This document shows positions 51,655 to 60,760 of a DNA stretch of 64,000 nt, one piece after another (within the stretch, counting starts at the first letter, position 1; the number at the start of each line of letters is the position of its first letter). A program made the position numbers and the translations under genes. This DNA is from Vibrio xiamenensis (GTDB taxonomy: Bacteria > Pseudomonadota > Gammaproteobacteria > Enterobacterales > Vibrionaceae), in assembly GCF_900100015.1 (NCBI RefSeq), contig NZ_FNDD01000003.1:243715-307714 (forward strand). Direction: 5' to 3'. Under the pieces are notes generated by a model that was not told the origin of the DNA, searched no databases, and saw nothing but the letters and a program-made list of their open reading frames with translations.

Positions 51655-52548
51655 TTACAGATACAACTCACTTTGGGCGGCGCTAAATAACGCGCGAGTG
51701 ATCTGCTCAAGCAATTTGGATTGCACAGCCGCATGTTGCCAGTACAGAGGTTCGTCAAGCCAAACGTCAGGAGCTAATTGTACCACTTGCCCACTTTGCA
51801 GCGCGTTGTCGAGTAGCCCCTCAGCCACCATGCACCAGCCCATATGTTGAGCGGCGCCAGTGACTAGGCCGACAGAGTTGGGCATATAGTGCACTTGCTC
51901 TGGTGTTAGATGTTTTCCGGTCAGTTTGTGTATAAAACGGGTTTGCAGCGGATCTTTGCGGTTATAGGCGATCATCGGTGCGCGGCGAAATGCCTCGGTT
52001 GTTAAACCCTTGGCAAAATAGCGCTCGGCAAATTGCGCTGAGGCTACTGCGCAGTAATGCATGTTACCCAGTAAATGGGAGCGGCAACCTTGCAGTGGGG
52101 TTTTCTCCGACGTTAAAGCGCCAATCGCAGTGCCATTTTTTAAGTAATCGAGCGTGTAATCTTGGTCATCCACGCACAAGTCAAACAGATGGCCGTGCTG
52201 CTGATGCAAACCCGTTAACGCAGGAATCAGCCAAGTGGACAGCGAGTCTTCATTGACTGCGAGCGAAAAACGTTGGTTGTGCTGGCGGTCGTCAGGAACA
52301 AAATCCGCCATCACTTCGCTTTCAAGTAGCGCCATGGGTTTGACTTTACTCAGCAGTTTTTCTCCTGCTGGGGTGGGTTTGCAAGGTGTTTGGCGAACCA
52401 CTAACAGCTGACCGATGCGATCTTCTAAGGTTTTGATGCGCTGTGAAATGGCGGATGGCGTGACCGATAAGCGCTTAGCTGCTGCTTCAAAGCTGGCTTC
52501 TTCAATCACGGCGATAAAGGCGGCGACTTGAGGTGACAGTAAACTCAT
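51655..52548 (-). CDS. argP: LysR-family regulator ArgP
   Basis: A 297-aa LysR-type protein. The N-terminal HTH (QVAAFIAVIEEASFEAAAKRLSVTPSAISQRIKTLEDRIGQLLVVR) and the following PTPAGEKLL resemble E. coli ArgP/IciA. A periplasmic-binding-type effector domain (~90-295) follows. It is divergent from an ArgO-type exporter, 111 bp from my chosen start, exactly as argP and argO are partnered in the regulatory sense. ArgP activates argO with arginine and is blocked by lysine. The name rests on this pairing plus similarity by eye. Confidence 0.85.
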   Translation of the reverse strand: MSLLSPQVAAFIAVIEEASFEAAAKRLSVTPSAISQRIKTLEDRIGQLLVVRQTPCKPTPAGEKLLSKVKPMALLESEVMADFVPDDRQHNQRFSLAVNEDSLSTWLIPALTGLHQQHGHLFDLCVDDQDYTLDYLKNGTAIGALTSEKTPLQGCRSHLLGNMHYCAVASAQFAERYFAKGLTTEAFRRAPMIAYNRKDPLQTRFIHKLTGKHLTPEQVHYMPNSVGLVTGAAQHMGWCMVAEGLLDNALQSGQVVQLAPDVWLDEPLYWQHAAVQSKLLEQITRALFSAAQSELYL

Positions 52549-52659
52549 TAAATGACCCAGAATTAGAATTTCTTAACTTTATTTAGATTATATCGTTTTT
52601 CTAATTAAGTCATGATGGCGATAATGCGCAGCACGGATTCTTTCACTATCACAACCACT

Positions 52660-53277
52660 ATGTTTCTATCTTCGTTAGCTACAGGGTTTACCACTGGTGC
52701 CGGTTTAATTGTTTGTATCGGCTCGCAAAATGCGTTTGTACTGCGGCAAGGACTGCTGCGCAGCCATGTCGGTTTGGTCGCCGCAGTGTGCATCGTCAGT
52801 GACGTTGTGCTGATTGCTGCAGGCGTGTCTGGGCTTGGATTTATTGTCGAGCAGTGGCCTCACCTTTTGCAATGGGTGCGTTATGCTGGCGCGCTGTTTC
52901 TTGGTTTTAACGCACTTCAAGCGGCGCGGCGCGCATTTTCAAGCGCTGATGCTCTTAATCCTAGTCAGCAAACTAGCGCCAGTCGCCAGCAAATTTTACT
53001 GTCGTGTTTAGCCTTTACTTGGCTCAATCCCCATGTGTATCTCGATACGGTGTTTATGCTTGGCAGTTTGTCGCTTCAGTACCAAGATGGCAGTCAATGG
53101 CAATTTGGCTTTGGCGCGATGTTAGCGAGTGTGGCTTGGTTTGTTTCGATAACTTACGGCGCGAGGCTTTTGCTGCCGCTATTTAAAAATCCTAATGCGT
53201 GGCGTGTGCTCGATGGGTTGGTGGGGTTAGTAATGGCTTACTTATGCCTGGGGTTAGTGTTGACGCCACTTGGGTGA
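52660..53277 (+). CDS. argO: Arginine/lysine exporter ArgO (LysE family)
   Basis: A 205-aa LysE-type inner-membrane exporter with about six helices. Family landmarks are TTGAGLIVCIGSQNAFVLRQG near the N-terminus and FTWLNPHVYLDTVFMLGSL in the middle, both characteristic of ArgO. In-frame ATGs exist at 52612, 52624 and 52660; none has a good ribosome-binding site. I chose 52660 because it aligns with the E. coli ArgO start as I remember it. The divergent argP gene is the likely activator. Confidence 0.88.
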   Translation: MFLSSLATGFTTGAGLIVCIGSQNAFVLRQGLLRSHVGLVAAVCIVSDVVLIAAGVSGLGFIVEQWPHLLQWVRYAGALFLGFNALQAARRAFSSADALNPSQQTSASRQQILLSCLAFTWLNPHVYLDTVFMLGSLSLQYQDGSQWQFGFGAMLASVAWFVSITYGARLLLPLFKNPNAWRVLDGLVGLVMAYLCLGLVLTPLG

Positions 53278-53386
53278 ACAGAGCGAGGATGAGTGATGGT
53301 GTGCAGGCGATGGTCTTCGCCTGCACATTTTATTGGTCGACAAATTTTACGGGTTGATAAATTTCAGTGATCGATAAAGCGTGGGT

Positions 53387-54550
53387 TTAAAATTGCGCCA
53401 TGGTTAAGTTGGCAAACATGCCGTAAAGATCGCCTTCAGGTTTAAATTTCGCGGCCAGATCAACATGTATAAAGGGGAGTATGTCTAACATGACACCTGC
53501 GGTATAAAATTTGTTGTCTTGATCGGTCGCGTAGTTGCGCTGGTAACCACCGCGTAAGGTGATACCCGAGACTAAATGCAAAGAACCGCCAGCGCGGAAC
53601 CATTGCTGGTTATCGTCAAAGTGGTTAAAGCCGCCAAATTGGTTGAGGTCGTAATCAGCGCTGAGCTCAAAATCTCTAAAGAACACGCCTACACCGGTAG
53701 TGAACTGCGGGGTAATTTTATAATTGAAATTTGTTGCTGAAGTTACGTCCGGGCTTTTGTCCAATTTTATGGTGTACGGAATCAAGTTAATCGCGGTAAT
53801 CCCAGCACGGAACGGGCCGCTTTCCCAGGCAACACCAGCGTCAAAGTTAATCATCTCTTCTTTGGTGCGGCTGCGGGTTTTGACAGCGCCGTTACCATAA
53901 TCGGCAACGCTCGATTGCAGTGAATAAGCGCGCAGTTTTTGCAGTTTGGTGGTGATGCCTACGCCATATTGTTGACCGGCAAAAGCGACCTTGTTCGCGA
54001 CAGTAAAACCAAAATCCGAACCGCCAAGCTGCACGGTATTCACGCGGCTATTTTGCGCTTGAGTGGTGGCATCACTGTCATCGCTAAGTTCCACCGCCAT
54101 GTCTTGGCTCGCAAAACCAACGGTATAGAAGCCAAACGATTCCACCCAAGGATTGTTGGTGCTGTCTTTAGCGCCGACCGAAAGTGCCGCGCTTACACTT
54201 TCGTGTTCTACCGCACCATCAAGACTGGCAAGGGTCTCACTCAGCCCACTTGTATCACCAGCCAAAATTTGCTGATACGCCTCATTGGCGTGGCGAGTTA
54301 AGTGATTCGGGTTGTCATAGTCATAGCCAATACTTGGAATGGTCATTCCGCCAATACTTTTATCACTGACGATAGAAAGTAAGCCCGGGTTGTACATAGC
54401 GGCGCGTGTGACATCGGAAGCCACAATAGTGACACCGCCCATCGCGTAAGTTCTTGCGTCAAAGATTTTGTATGTCGCATGAGCCGAATGTGAAATCAAT
54501 AACGAACTTAATAAGGTAAAAGTAACAGTGGATTTTTGTTTATTTAGCAT
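53387..54550 (-). CDS. TraF-like outer-membrane beta-barrel protein
   Basis: A 387-aa exported protein with a signal peptide ending SAHA (residues ~1-25). The start of the mature part (TYKIFDARTYAMGGVTIVASDVTRAAMYNPGLLS) is the signature of the TraF_2/FadL-like barrel group found in vibrios and often labelled conjugal transfer protein TraF. Alternating beta-strand patterns continue to a C-terminal phenylalanine. There is no conjugation gene nearby, so a transfer role is not supported; a barrel for hydrophobic solutes is more plausible. AAGGAAAA precedes the ATG. Two small lipoprotein genes lie upstream on the same strand. Confidence 0.8.
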   Translation of the reverse strand: MLNKQKSTVTFTLLSSLLISHSAHATYKIFDARTYAMGGVTIVASDVTRAAMYNPGLLSIVSDKSIGGMTIPSIGYDYDNPNHLTRHANEAYQQILAGDTSGLSETLASLDGAVEHESVSAALSVGAKDSTNNPWVESFGFYTVGFASQDMAVELSDDSDATTQAQNSRVNTVQLGGSDFGFTVANKVAFAGQQYGVGITTKLQKLRAYSLQSSVADYGNGAVKTRSRTKEEMINFDAGVAWESGPFRAGITAINLIPYTIKLDKSPDVTSATNFNYKITPQFTTGVGVFFRDFELSADYDLNQFGGFNHFDDNQQWFRAGGSLHLVSGITLRGGYQRNYATDQDNKFYTAGVMLDILPFIHVDLAAKFKPEGDLYGMFANLTMAQF

Positions 54551-54728
54551 AGTGGGTTTTCCTTAACGTATATGCTAAATACATCGGCGGAATATATAAA
54601 ATAATTAATTAAATATGCATATTTGTAATGAATTGAGATTTAGCTTCAAATTAATTAAGACCGTACGGGATAGGGTGTTTTGTGGCGGTTTTAGCGGGCG
54701 AAAAACGTACTATAAAATATGGCAGAAT

Positions 54729-54820
54729 AATGAATTGAAATTCATTTTAAAGTCAGTGGAATATCGCTAATCTTATCAATTCGCCAGCCGTATTATATTG
54801 ATAACTTGTGGCTGGCGAAT
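54729..54820. repeat. Two inverted repeats upstream of TraF-like gene
   Basis: AATGAATT-GA-AATTCATT (54729-54746) is a perfect 8-bp palindrome with a 2-nt centre. ATTCGCCAGCC (54779-54789) pairs exactly with GGCTGGCGAAT (54810-54820), an 11-bp stem with a 20-nt loop just past the stop of the upstream lipoprotein gene. No T-run follows the second, so it is a weak terminator at best; the first looks like an operator for the TraF-like gene. Confidence 0.6.
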
Positions 54821-54835
54821 TTGTTTGGCATCAAG

Positions 54836-55267
54836 CTAACTGGCCATGCAGTCATTCAGTTTACTGCGCACTTTTCGTGCTGATTCAATGATCTTATCTT
54901 GCAGAATCAGCCCTTTTTGCATGTCTTGCTCAATCATTAAACTGACTTTTTCACGGCTTGCTTGCACATCGTTGCCATGTACGACGGCGTCGATCATCGC
55001 GTCGTGATAACGCTTGGGGTAATGTTGATAGGCGGTATACGAACATTGCGCCATTTTCTCAATTCGATCGTTGGCTGTTTCAGTCAAACTGGCTAATTGT
55101 TCACGGCTTATATTGAGTTCGCGTGCGCGTTCTTTCAATTGCTCGAGAAATATCGGAGTTGTGCTCTCAATATAATTGGCTACGTATTGGTTTTTAAGTT
55201 CTTCTTCTGCGGAATTAGAGCAAGCAGAGATAAGCAAACTTAACGCAACAGCAGTAGCAAAACGCAT
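54836..55267 (-). CDS. Small lipoprotein, unknown function
   Basis: A 143-aa exported lipoprotein with lipobox LISAC (Cys16). The rest is mostly helical and charged (SREQLASLTETANDRIEKM; ASREKVSLMIEQDMQKGLILQDKIIESARKVRSKL) with two further cysteines (in QCSYTAY and NDCMAS) that could form a disulfide. AAGGA lies 6 nt upstream of the ATG. It follows a second lipoprotein gene by 32 nt and precedes the TraF-like gene by 285 nt, so the three may act together at the outer membrane. Confidence 0.75.
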   Translation of the reverse strand: MRFATAVALSLLISACSNSAEEELKNQYVANYIESTTPIFLEQLKERARELNISREQLASLTETANDRIEKMAQCSYTAYQHYPKRYHDAMIDAVVHGNDVQASREKVSLMIEQDMQKGLILQDKIIESARKVRSKLNDCMAS

Positions 55268-55299
55268 AAAAAATCCTTGTTTATTGGAGTGAGAAAATA

Positions 55300-55734
55300 T
55301 TATTCGTACGGTTTAAAAATAAAATCTTCAATATTGCCGTTTTGGTCGGCATCTAATTGATAACTGATATTCATCTTATTATTACTTTGATGAAAATTAA
55401 TTTCGTAGCCATCCCCTTGAAGAGCGGGGTATACCGAGTAAGTCGCTTTGACCAAACGCTCAATATCACCTGGAGCAATAAATCCATCGCGCATCGGTGA
55501 TTTCGCGGTAATATAGGTCAAACGATTGGTCGCTAAATCATTAAAAATGACGTACGAGAACTGTTTGACGCGTTGAATTTTTCCGTCGATAAGTGCACTG
55601 ATCATCTGCTGACTTTCATGATAACCATCGATTTTTACTTTGGATTCAAAGCTGTTTTCGGCCAGTTGTGAGCGTGAAACACACCCGGCAATCAAAGCCA
55701 CAGCCGACGTAGCAAACAAAATTTTTGTCATCAT
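55300..55734 (-). CDS. Small lipoprotein, unknown function
   Basis: A 144-aa exported lipoprotein: MMTKILFATSAVALIAGC ends in a lipobox (Cys18). The mature part alternates short strands and ends in QLDADQNGNIEDFIFKP, which resembles a calcium-binding DxDxNG loop. The frame extends to 55917, but that part lacks a signal peptide; the ATG at 55734 is preceded by AGGA. It is in the same unit as the 143-aa lipoprotein. Not recognised. Confidence 0.75.
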   Translation of the reverse strand: MMTKILFATSAVALIAGCVSRSQLAENSFESKVKIDGYHESQQMISALIDGKIQRVKQFSYVIFNDLATNRLTYITAKSPMRDGFIAPGDIERLVKATYSVYPALQGDGYEINFHQSNNKMNISYQLDADQNGNIEDFIFKPYE

Positions 55735-56070
55735 AATCAATGTCCTAATCCCAGATTTCTTGGCGTCGTTATTTTTAAGCGACTCAGGTTTTGAGCAAAT
55801 GTTGTGATCGCCAAAACCGAATTCTGAGGTTGGAATATATCGCGCAATTTGGCCGAGTTCGCCGATAGTGACATTCTCGTCGCTTGCACGTGTGCAAAAG
55901 GCGACCCCGATGAGCAAAGTTTTAAATCCGTTGCTGAGTTTAAGATGCGTCGATGTGTCTCAAATGTTTGTTATCGATGCAAAGCGGTGCACGAGCGGGT
56001 TAATCCCGCCTAGAATCATGATTTATACCCACAGAAATATGTCTAACCAGCTAATAAGGAATGCCGCGCT
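55735..56070. promoter_or_regulatory. Intergenic region between lipoprotein operon and GNAT gene
   Basis: These 336 bases lie between divergent genes. An inverted repeat TTGCAC-GT-GTGCAA (55884-55897) is a possible operator. GCGGG-TTAAT-CCCGC (55995-56009) is a short hairpin without a T-run. No gene in either direction is convincing. Confidence 0.4.
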
Positions 56071-56505
56071 ATGTCGATTCAATTTATGATTAACCCACCT
56101 AAAACTATTCGCGAAGCGGTGTATCAGGGGCTTAAGTCATACAATGCGCGCCATCTTCCTGAAGGAGAGGTGTATAGCGTTGCCTGCTTTGAACAAGATG
56201 AGCAGTTACAAGTGATCGGAGGGTTAACCGGAGAAGTGTTTCAAACCACCTTGTTTATTGAATATCTGTGGGTGGACGAAGCGCATCGCGCCAGTGGACT
56301 TGGCAGTGCTCTGATGAAAAAGACTGAAGCTGAAGTGCAAAAATTGGGAGTGTGTGACCTGTTTTTAGATACTTATACGTTTCAAGCGCGTGAGTTTTAT
56401 ATTCGCATGGGGTTTGAGGAAGTGGGGCGCTACAGCGATTTTCCGGCCAAAGGCATCGATAAGATTTTTATGCAAAAACGCTTGCCGGCGTTAAAGCCTG
56501 AATAA
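56071..56505 (+). CDS. GNAT-family N-acetyltransferase
   Basis: A 144-aa cytoplasmic acetyl-CoA-dependent transferase. The acetyl-CoA-binding motif A is LWVDEAHRASGLGSALMKKTEAEVQKLG (R/Q-x-x-G-x-G/A variant, with ASGLGS). The later DTYTFQAREFYIRMGFEEVG is the GNAT motif B. The first part (GEVYSVACFEQDEQLQVIGGLTGEVFQTTLFIEYLWV) gives the usual antiparallel strands. The acceptor is unknown. AAGGAA lies about 11 nt upstream of the ATG. Followed by a bidirectional terminator. Confidence 0.9.
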   Translation: MSIQFMINPPKTIREAVYQGLKSYNARHLPEGEVYSVACFEQDEQLQVIGGLTGEVFQTTLFIEYLWVDEAHRASGLGSALMKKTEAEVQKLGVCDLFLDTYTFQAREFYIRMGFEEVGRYSDFPAKGIDKIFMQKRLPALKPE

Positions 56506-56549
56506 CGTGTGTTTGCTGTTTGGGTGATACTTTGCGGCGCGAGAACAGA

Positions 56550-56574
56550 AAAACGGCGCGTAATGCGCCGTTTT
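56550..56574. terminator. Bidirectional terminator between GNAT and phosphohexomutase genes
   Basis: Stem AAAACGGCGC/GCGCCGTTTT with loop GTAAT; A-run and T-run on the two sides. Confidence 0.88.
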
Positions 56575-56616
56575 GAATGAGCAATGATAAGTGCCAGCGT
56601 GGTTACAAAAGCACGG

Positions 56617-58320
56617 TTACAAACTGGCTTGATGATCGGCAATCAGGGTATCCATCGCGTGCATTGCTCGAGTCTGAGCTTCGGCAAAGCTTTCACTCTC
56701 GGCAAATTCGCCAACCACTTCGTAGTAGCATTTCAGTTTTGGCTCAGTGCCCGATGGGCGAACAATCACTCGTGCGCCGCCTTCAAGTTGATAGATAAGC
56801 ACATCACTGCTTGGTAGATCGATGCTTTGGGTTTCTCCGCCGACAAACTGGCGCTGCGAAGTTTTCAGATCGTCGATCACTTCGACTTTACGTCCAGCGA
56901 TCAGCACTGGCGGCATCGCGCGCAGTGAATCACCAACGGGTGGCGTGCCGGGCGCGAGTGCGATACTGCGCTGCGCATTCACATACATGCCGTGCTGACG
57001 GTAGATGGCTTCAAGTTGATCCCAAATGGTTTTATCCTGGCTTTCCAATTCGGCGGCGAGCTGCGCAAAAGCGACCAGCGCTGACAGGCCATCTTTATCC
57101 CATACCTTGTTACCCACCGTATAACCCAGCGCTTCTTCATAGGCGAACAAGAACTGTTTTTGCGCAGTTTGTTTCTGCATCGCTACGTTGGTGAGCCACT
57201 TAAAGCCTGTCAGAGTTTGGTAGTATTGCGCGCCACTCGCCTTAGCAATTTTGCTCAGCAAACTGGATGATACTATGGTGTTGCCAATCAGCGCGCCACT
57301 GGCGTCGCCGCGAGTCAACAAATAGTGACCAAACAGGGTTCCAACTTGATCGCCAGTGAGCATTTGATAGCCACCTTGCGGCTTTTTCACCGCGACAGCA
57401 AAGCGGTCGGCATCGGGGTCATTTGCACAGGCAATGTGGGCGTCAACCGACTCGGCGAGTGCCATCACCATATCCATGGCGCCAGCTTCTTCTGGATTTG
57501 GGAAATTGACGGTTGGAAAGTTGCCATCCGGTTCGCGCTGCTCTGCCACGCTGTAAACATGGGTAAAGCCTGCATCTTTGAGCAACGTTTCAGCCATGTC
57601 CGCCCCAACGCCGTGCATGGCGGTGTAGGCAATGCGCAAGCGCTCTGGTTTGGTGTGATTTTGCAGCAGCGGATTACCACTGATGGCTTGGCGATAAGTC
57701 TGATAGTAATCGTCTTGCAGCCACACCAGCTTGCCTTCGCGCTCGGCGTCGGTCAGCGACTCAAGTGGAATCGGTTTTGTCGCAGCATCATCAATTTGCA
57801 TAGCGATGCCCGAATCGTGGGGCGGAATGATTTGCGCGCCGTTTTCCCAATAGACTTTAAAGCCATTGTATTCTGGTGGGTTATGGCTGGCAGTCACCAC
57901 CACAGCCGCCGCTGCATTAAAGTGTTTGACGCCAAAAGCGACAATCGGTGTTGCGGCGACTTTGTGCGTGAGGTAGACCTTAATCCCTAGCGCGGTGAGC
58001 ACCGAAGCCGTGTCGTGGGCAAACTGTTTGGAGTCAGGGCGACCATCGTAGCCGATTACGACGCCGCGTGAGCAAGCGTTGGTCACATTCAGTTTCAGGT
58101 AGTGGCCAAGCCCGGCGGCGGTTTCTTGAATCACTAAGCGGTTCATGCGATTTGGACCACAACCGACGGTACCGCGAAGGCCTGCGGTACCAAATGCCAA
58201 ACGGCTACCGAAGCGGTCTTCGAGCTCGTCATACATTTTTTCATCGATCAAATATTGCAGTTCTTCACGAGTTCTTGGGTCAGGGTCGCGTTGCAACCAC
58301 TGAGTCACTTTTTCCATCAT
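56617..58320 (-). CDS. Phosphohexomutase (phosphoglucomutase/phosphomannomutase, PgcA-like)
   Basis: A 567-aa alpha-D-phosphohexomutase. The catalytic phosphoserine is Ser145 in VVTASHNPPEYNGFKVYW. The metal-binding loop is CANDPDADRFAVAV, the sugar-binding loop EEALGYTVG and the phosphate-binding loop RPSGTEPKLKCYYE. The length is that of the PgcA/PGM2-like group rather than the ~450-aa ManB group. The frame extends to 58374, but the ATG at 58320 gives the normal MEKVTQWLQRDPDPRTREEL start. A role linking galactose-derived glucose-1-phosphate to glycolysis is plausible but not specific. Confidence 0.93.
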   Translation of the reverse strand: MMEKVTQWLQRDPDPRTREELQYLIDEKMYDELEDRFGSRLAFGTAGLRGTVGCGPNRMNRLVIQETAAGLGHYLKLNVTNACSRGVVIGYDGRPDSKQFAHDTASVLTALGIKVYLTHKVAATPIVAFGVKHFNAAAAVVVTASHNPPEYNGFKVYWENGAQIIPPHDSGIAMQIDDAATKPIPLESLTDAEREGKLVWLQDDYYQTYRQAISGNPLLQNHTKPERLRIAYTAMHGVGADMAETLLKDAGFTHVYSVAEQREPDGNFPTVNFPNPEEAGAMDMVMALAESVDAHIACANDPDADRFAVAVKKPQGGYQMLTGDQVGTLFGHYLLTRGDASGALIGNTIVSSSLLSKIAKASGAQYYQTLTGFKWLTNVAMQKQTAQKQFLFAYEEALGYTVGNKVWDKDGLSALVAFAQLAAELESQDKTIWDQLEAIYRQHGMYVNAQRSIALAPGTPPVGDSLRAMPPVLIAGRKVEVIDDLKTSQRQFVGGETQSIDLPSSDVLIYQLEGGARVIVRPSGTEPKLKCYYEVVGEFAESESFAEAQTRAMHAMDTLIADHQASL

Positions 58321-58698
58321 ATCGGTAACCTTTGTGTTGTTGATGACAGGATTGTAGGTGATATCGATTTTCATTTACGAGAGCGCAATCGTTAAAATAT
58401 GCAACTTTTAGTTGCCTTCTCAATCCGTTCTGTGTGCTAACAAACTATTAGACCTTTCTTGGCCATTTTTCTAGACCTTTGACCCCTCATCTGATTGGTT
58501 TTGTTTAATTTTTTGTAATTTATAGAATTTTTGTTCGTACTATTTGACCAAGATGTTCGAAAAATTCGTTCAATTTGGAAGAATTTATAGATTGACTTAC
58601 GTCATATACAGGAGAATAATTAATTGCATAGTCAACTAATGACGTGACAATTATTTCTTCGATAGAAATGTGTTGCATAAAAATCAGGTGGACAGAGT
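58321..58698. promoter_or_regulatory. Intergenic region with emrR-type promoter and operator
   Basis: These 378 bases lie between divergent genes. TTGACT (58592-58597) and AATAAT (58615-58620) are exactly 17 nt apart, a strong sigma-70 promoter reading into the MarR-type gene. Downstream in the leader, ATTTCT-TCGAT-AGAAAT (58653-58669) is a perfect 6-bp inverted repeat suited to a MarR-type repressor. The left 240 bases show no gene. Confidence 0.65.
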
Positions 58699-59187
58699 AT
58701 GTCGATATCCAACGAGCAGCGCTTGTTTGTGTTAGAGAACTTAGGTTTTCTGCTCGGCAAAAGTTGCCATATCAAAGATCGCCTATTAGATCAGCACCTT
58801 ATGCCTGAAGACATTACGTCTACTCAGGCCAAAGTGTTATTTCAAATTTACCATTTTCGTTTTGACCGCCCATCGCAAATCGGCAAGTCGCTAAACGTGG
58901 ATAACAGTGCCATTACCCGCATGCTAGATCGGCTGGAAAAGAAAGGCTTGCTACTGCGCGTACCGGACCCGAGCGATCGCCGCTCGATCGTTATCCAACT
59001 CACCGAGAGCGGCGTCGATGTGGTCAAACGTTCACTGCCTCTCGCGCGCAGCGCGATTGATGAGTTAACCCAAGCTTTAAGTGAAGAAGAAATCGAACAG
59101 CTTCGTCACTGCTTAAAGAAGATCGTCACCTCCGCAATTACTGATAGTTGTCGAGAAAAGTTTTTAAAAGGTTCCGATTCAGAATGA
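58699..59187 (+). CDS. MarR-family repressor of efflux operon (EmrR-like)
   Basis: A 162-aa winged-helix regulator: DITSTQAKVLFQIYHFRFDRPSQIGKSLNVDNSAITRMLDRLEKKGLLLRVPDPSDRRSIVIQLTESG contains the recognition helix and the wing DRR motif of MarR proteins. Its stop overlaps the outer-membrane factor start (ATGA), so regulator and pump are translated from one mRNA. This is the logic of E. coli emrRAB, with an outer-membrane channel inserted. The ligand is probably a pump substrate. Confidence 0.9.
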   Translation: MSISNEQRLFVLENLGFLLGKSCHIKDRLLDQHLMPEDITSTQAKVLFQIYHFRFDRPSQIGKSLNVDNSAITRMLDRLEKKGLLLRVPDPSDRRSIVIQLTESGVDVVKRSLPLARSAIDELTQALSEEEIEQLRHCLKKIVTSAITDSCREKFLKGSDSE

Positions 59188-60647
59188 TGAAATATACCAA
59201 GTTAACAGCTGTCGCCTCGATGGTACTGCTGTACGGCTGTGCTGCGCCTAGCAATATTAAGCCGACCAATCAATTGGCCGACCAAACGATTCTCGAGCAC
59301 AGTCAAAATCTTAATCAAACTAAGCTCTCGCCAGCGGTTTGGCCAGCAGAGGATTGGTGGGTTGTGCTCAATGATCGCCAATTGGAAAATCTCATCGATT
59401 TGGCGCTTAAAAATAGCCCAGATATGCAGCTTGCTAACGCCAACTTAATGAATGCTTCGGCCATGGTGATGGCAGCGGATGCGCAATTTGACCCTTCGGT
59501 TTCTGCCGATGCTAGCATGTCACGCGCCCGTCTTTCCCGTTCGCAAGACTACAGTTTTCAAGGTCACCGTTATGGCACCATTTACAATCTTGGCCTAAGC
59601 GGCAGCTACTCTTTTGACCTCTGGGGTGGTGAGCGTGACGCGTGGGAAGGTGCCGTCAACAATCAGCGTGCAGCGCAAGTGGATCATCAAGCGGCGCGAA
59701 TCACGTTATCGACCGCTATCGTGCAGACGTATGTGCAGCTGTCTAATGCCTATGCGCTGCAAGATTTAGCACAGAAAGATCTCGATCGTACTAATCGTAT
59801 CGTGGATATCACCTCACGTTTGCTCAAGCACGGTTTGACCTCAGAAGATCGTCTTTACACTGCGCAAAGCGGCGCTGCGGCTGCCAAACAAACGTTGAAA
59901 AAACGTGAATTGGCGGTAAGCCAACTCAAAAACGCGTTGGCGACTTTAGTCGGTCAAGGCCCAGATCTTGCCAATACCATCCATCGCCCAAGTGCGCATA
60001 TGGATACTGAATTAGCATTGCCACGCGAGTTGCCAGCCAACTTACTGGCTCATCGCCCAGATATCGTTGCCGCGAAATGGCGCGTTGAAGCGTCGAGCAA
60101 AGAGATCGATTCGGCTAAAACGCGTTTTTATCCCAACGTTAACTTAAGCGCCACCGCAGGCTTTAAAGCCATGCTTGGTGATGCGGTGTTTGGCGAAGAG
60201 AGCCAAGCGTGGAGCGTTCAACCCGCAATTTCCTTGCCATTATTTACCACGGGTCTTAAAGCTAATTTGATCGAGAAAACCGCCGGTTACGACTCTGCGG
60301 TGGCGCAATACAACAAGACCTTGGTCAATGCCCTTGGCGAAGTCAGCGACAACATTCTGGCGATGCAGTCGATGGAAAAACAACTTGATGATGCGCATCA
60401 AAGCATGAACTTAGCCGACAAGAGTTATCACATCACCGAAAAACGCTACGAAGCGGGTATGGGTAGCCAACTGGAAGTGTTGATGGCTGAGCAGCAATTG
60501 ATTCAAGCGGAATCGTCTTTCACTTTGCTGAAAAACCAGCAGCAAGAACAACAAGTGATGTTAGTGCGCTCTTTAGGCGGCGGTTTCTACCAAGCACCTG
60601 AGCAGCAGCAAGCGTCGGCGACGCAAAGCGAGCCTGCGTCTAACTAA
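59184..60647 (+). CDS. Outer-membrane efflux lipoprotein (OprM/TolC family)
   Basis: A 487-aa RND/MFS-type outer-membrane factor of the NodT/OprM group. The lipobox is LLYGC (acylated Cys19). Two OEP repeats follow (~55-240 and ~265-455), each with the long helical hairpins; SGSYSFDLWGGERDAWEGA and RRPDIV-type LLAHRPDIVAAKWRVEAS are characteristic. The C-terminal tail is Q-rich. The ATG at 59184 overlaps the MarR stop. It makes this locus self-sufficient, unlike E. coli emrAB, which borrows TolC; VceC of V. cholerae is a comparable protein. Confidence 0.92.
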   Translation: MMKYTKLTAVASMVLLYGCAAPSNIKPTNQLADQTILEHSQNLNQTKLSPAVWPAEDWWVVLNDRQLENLIDLALKNSPDMQLANANLMNASAMVMAADAQFDPSVSADASMSRARLSRSQDYSFQGHRYGTIYNLGLSGSYSFDLWGGERDAWEGAVNNQRAAQVDHQAARITLSTAIVQTYVQLSNAYALQDLAQKDLDRTNRIVDITSRLLKHGLTSEDRLYTAQSGAAAAKQTLKKRELAVSQLKNALATLVGQGPDLANTIHRPSAHMDTELALPRELPANLLAHRPDIVAAKWRVEASSKEIDSAKTRFYPNVNLSATAGFKAMLGDAVFGEESQAWSVQPAISLPLFTTGLKANLIEKTAGYDSAVAQYNKTLVNALGEVSDNILAMQSMEKQLDDAHQSMNLADKSYHITEKRYEAGMGSQLEVLMAEQQLIQAESSFTLLKNQQQEQQVMLVRSLGGGFYQAPEQQQASATQSEPASN

Positions 60648-60760
60648 CCCCGAATTAAGGTATTTGCCCAATGTGGCGGTGCCAAGTATTGCATTAGCTA
60701 ATTAGGGTTTTGAGCGAAGGTTCGCTTGAAACGCAAAACGGAATATTAAGGTATAAGAGT

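Noticed and set aside
53387..54550. Conjugation gene traF, hence an integrated plasmid
   Set aside because: The protein has the barrel-type TraF_2 signature found in vibrio chromosomes; no other tra, relaxase or mobility gene is in the window.
55735..55917. Longer N-terminus for the 144-aa lipoprotein
   Set aside because: The added 61 residues would bury the lipoprotein signal in the chain.
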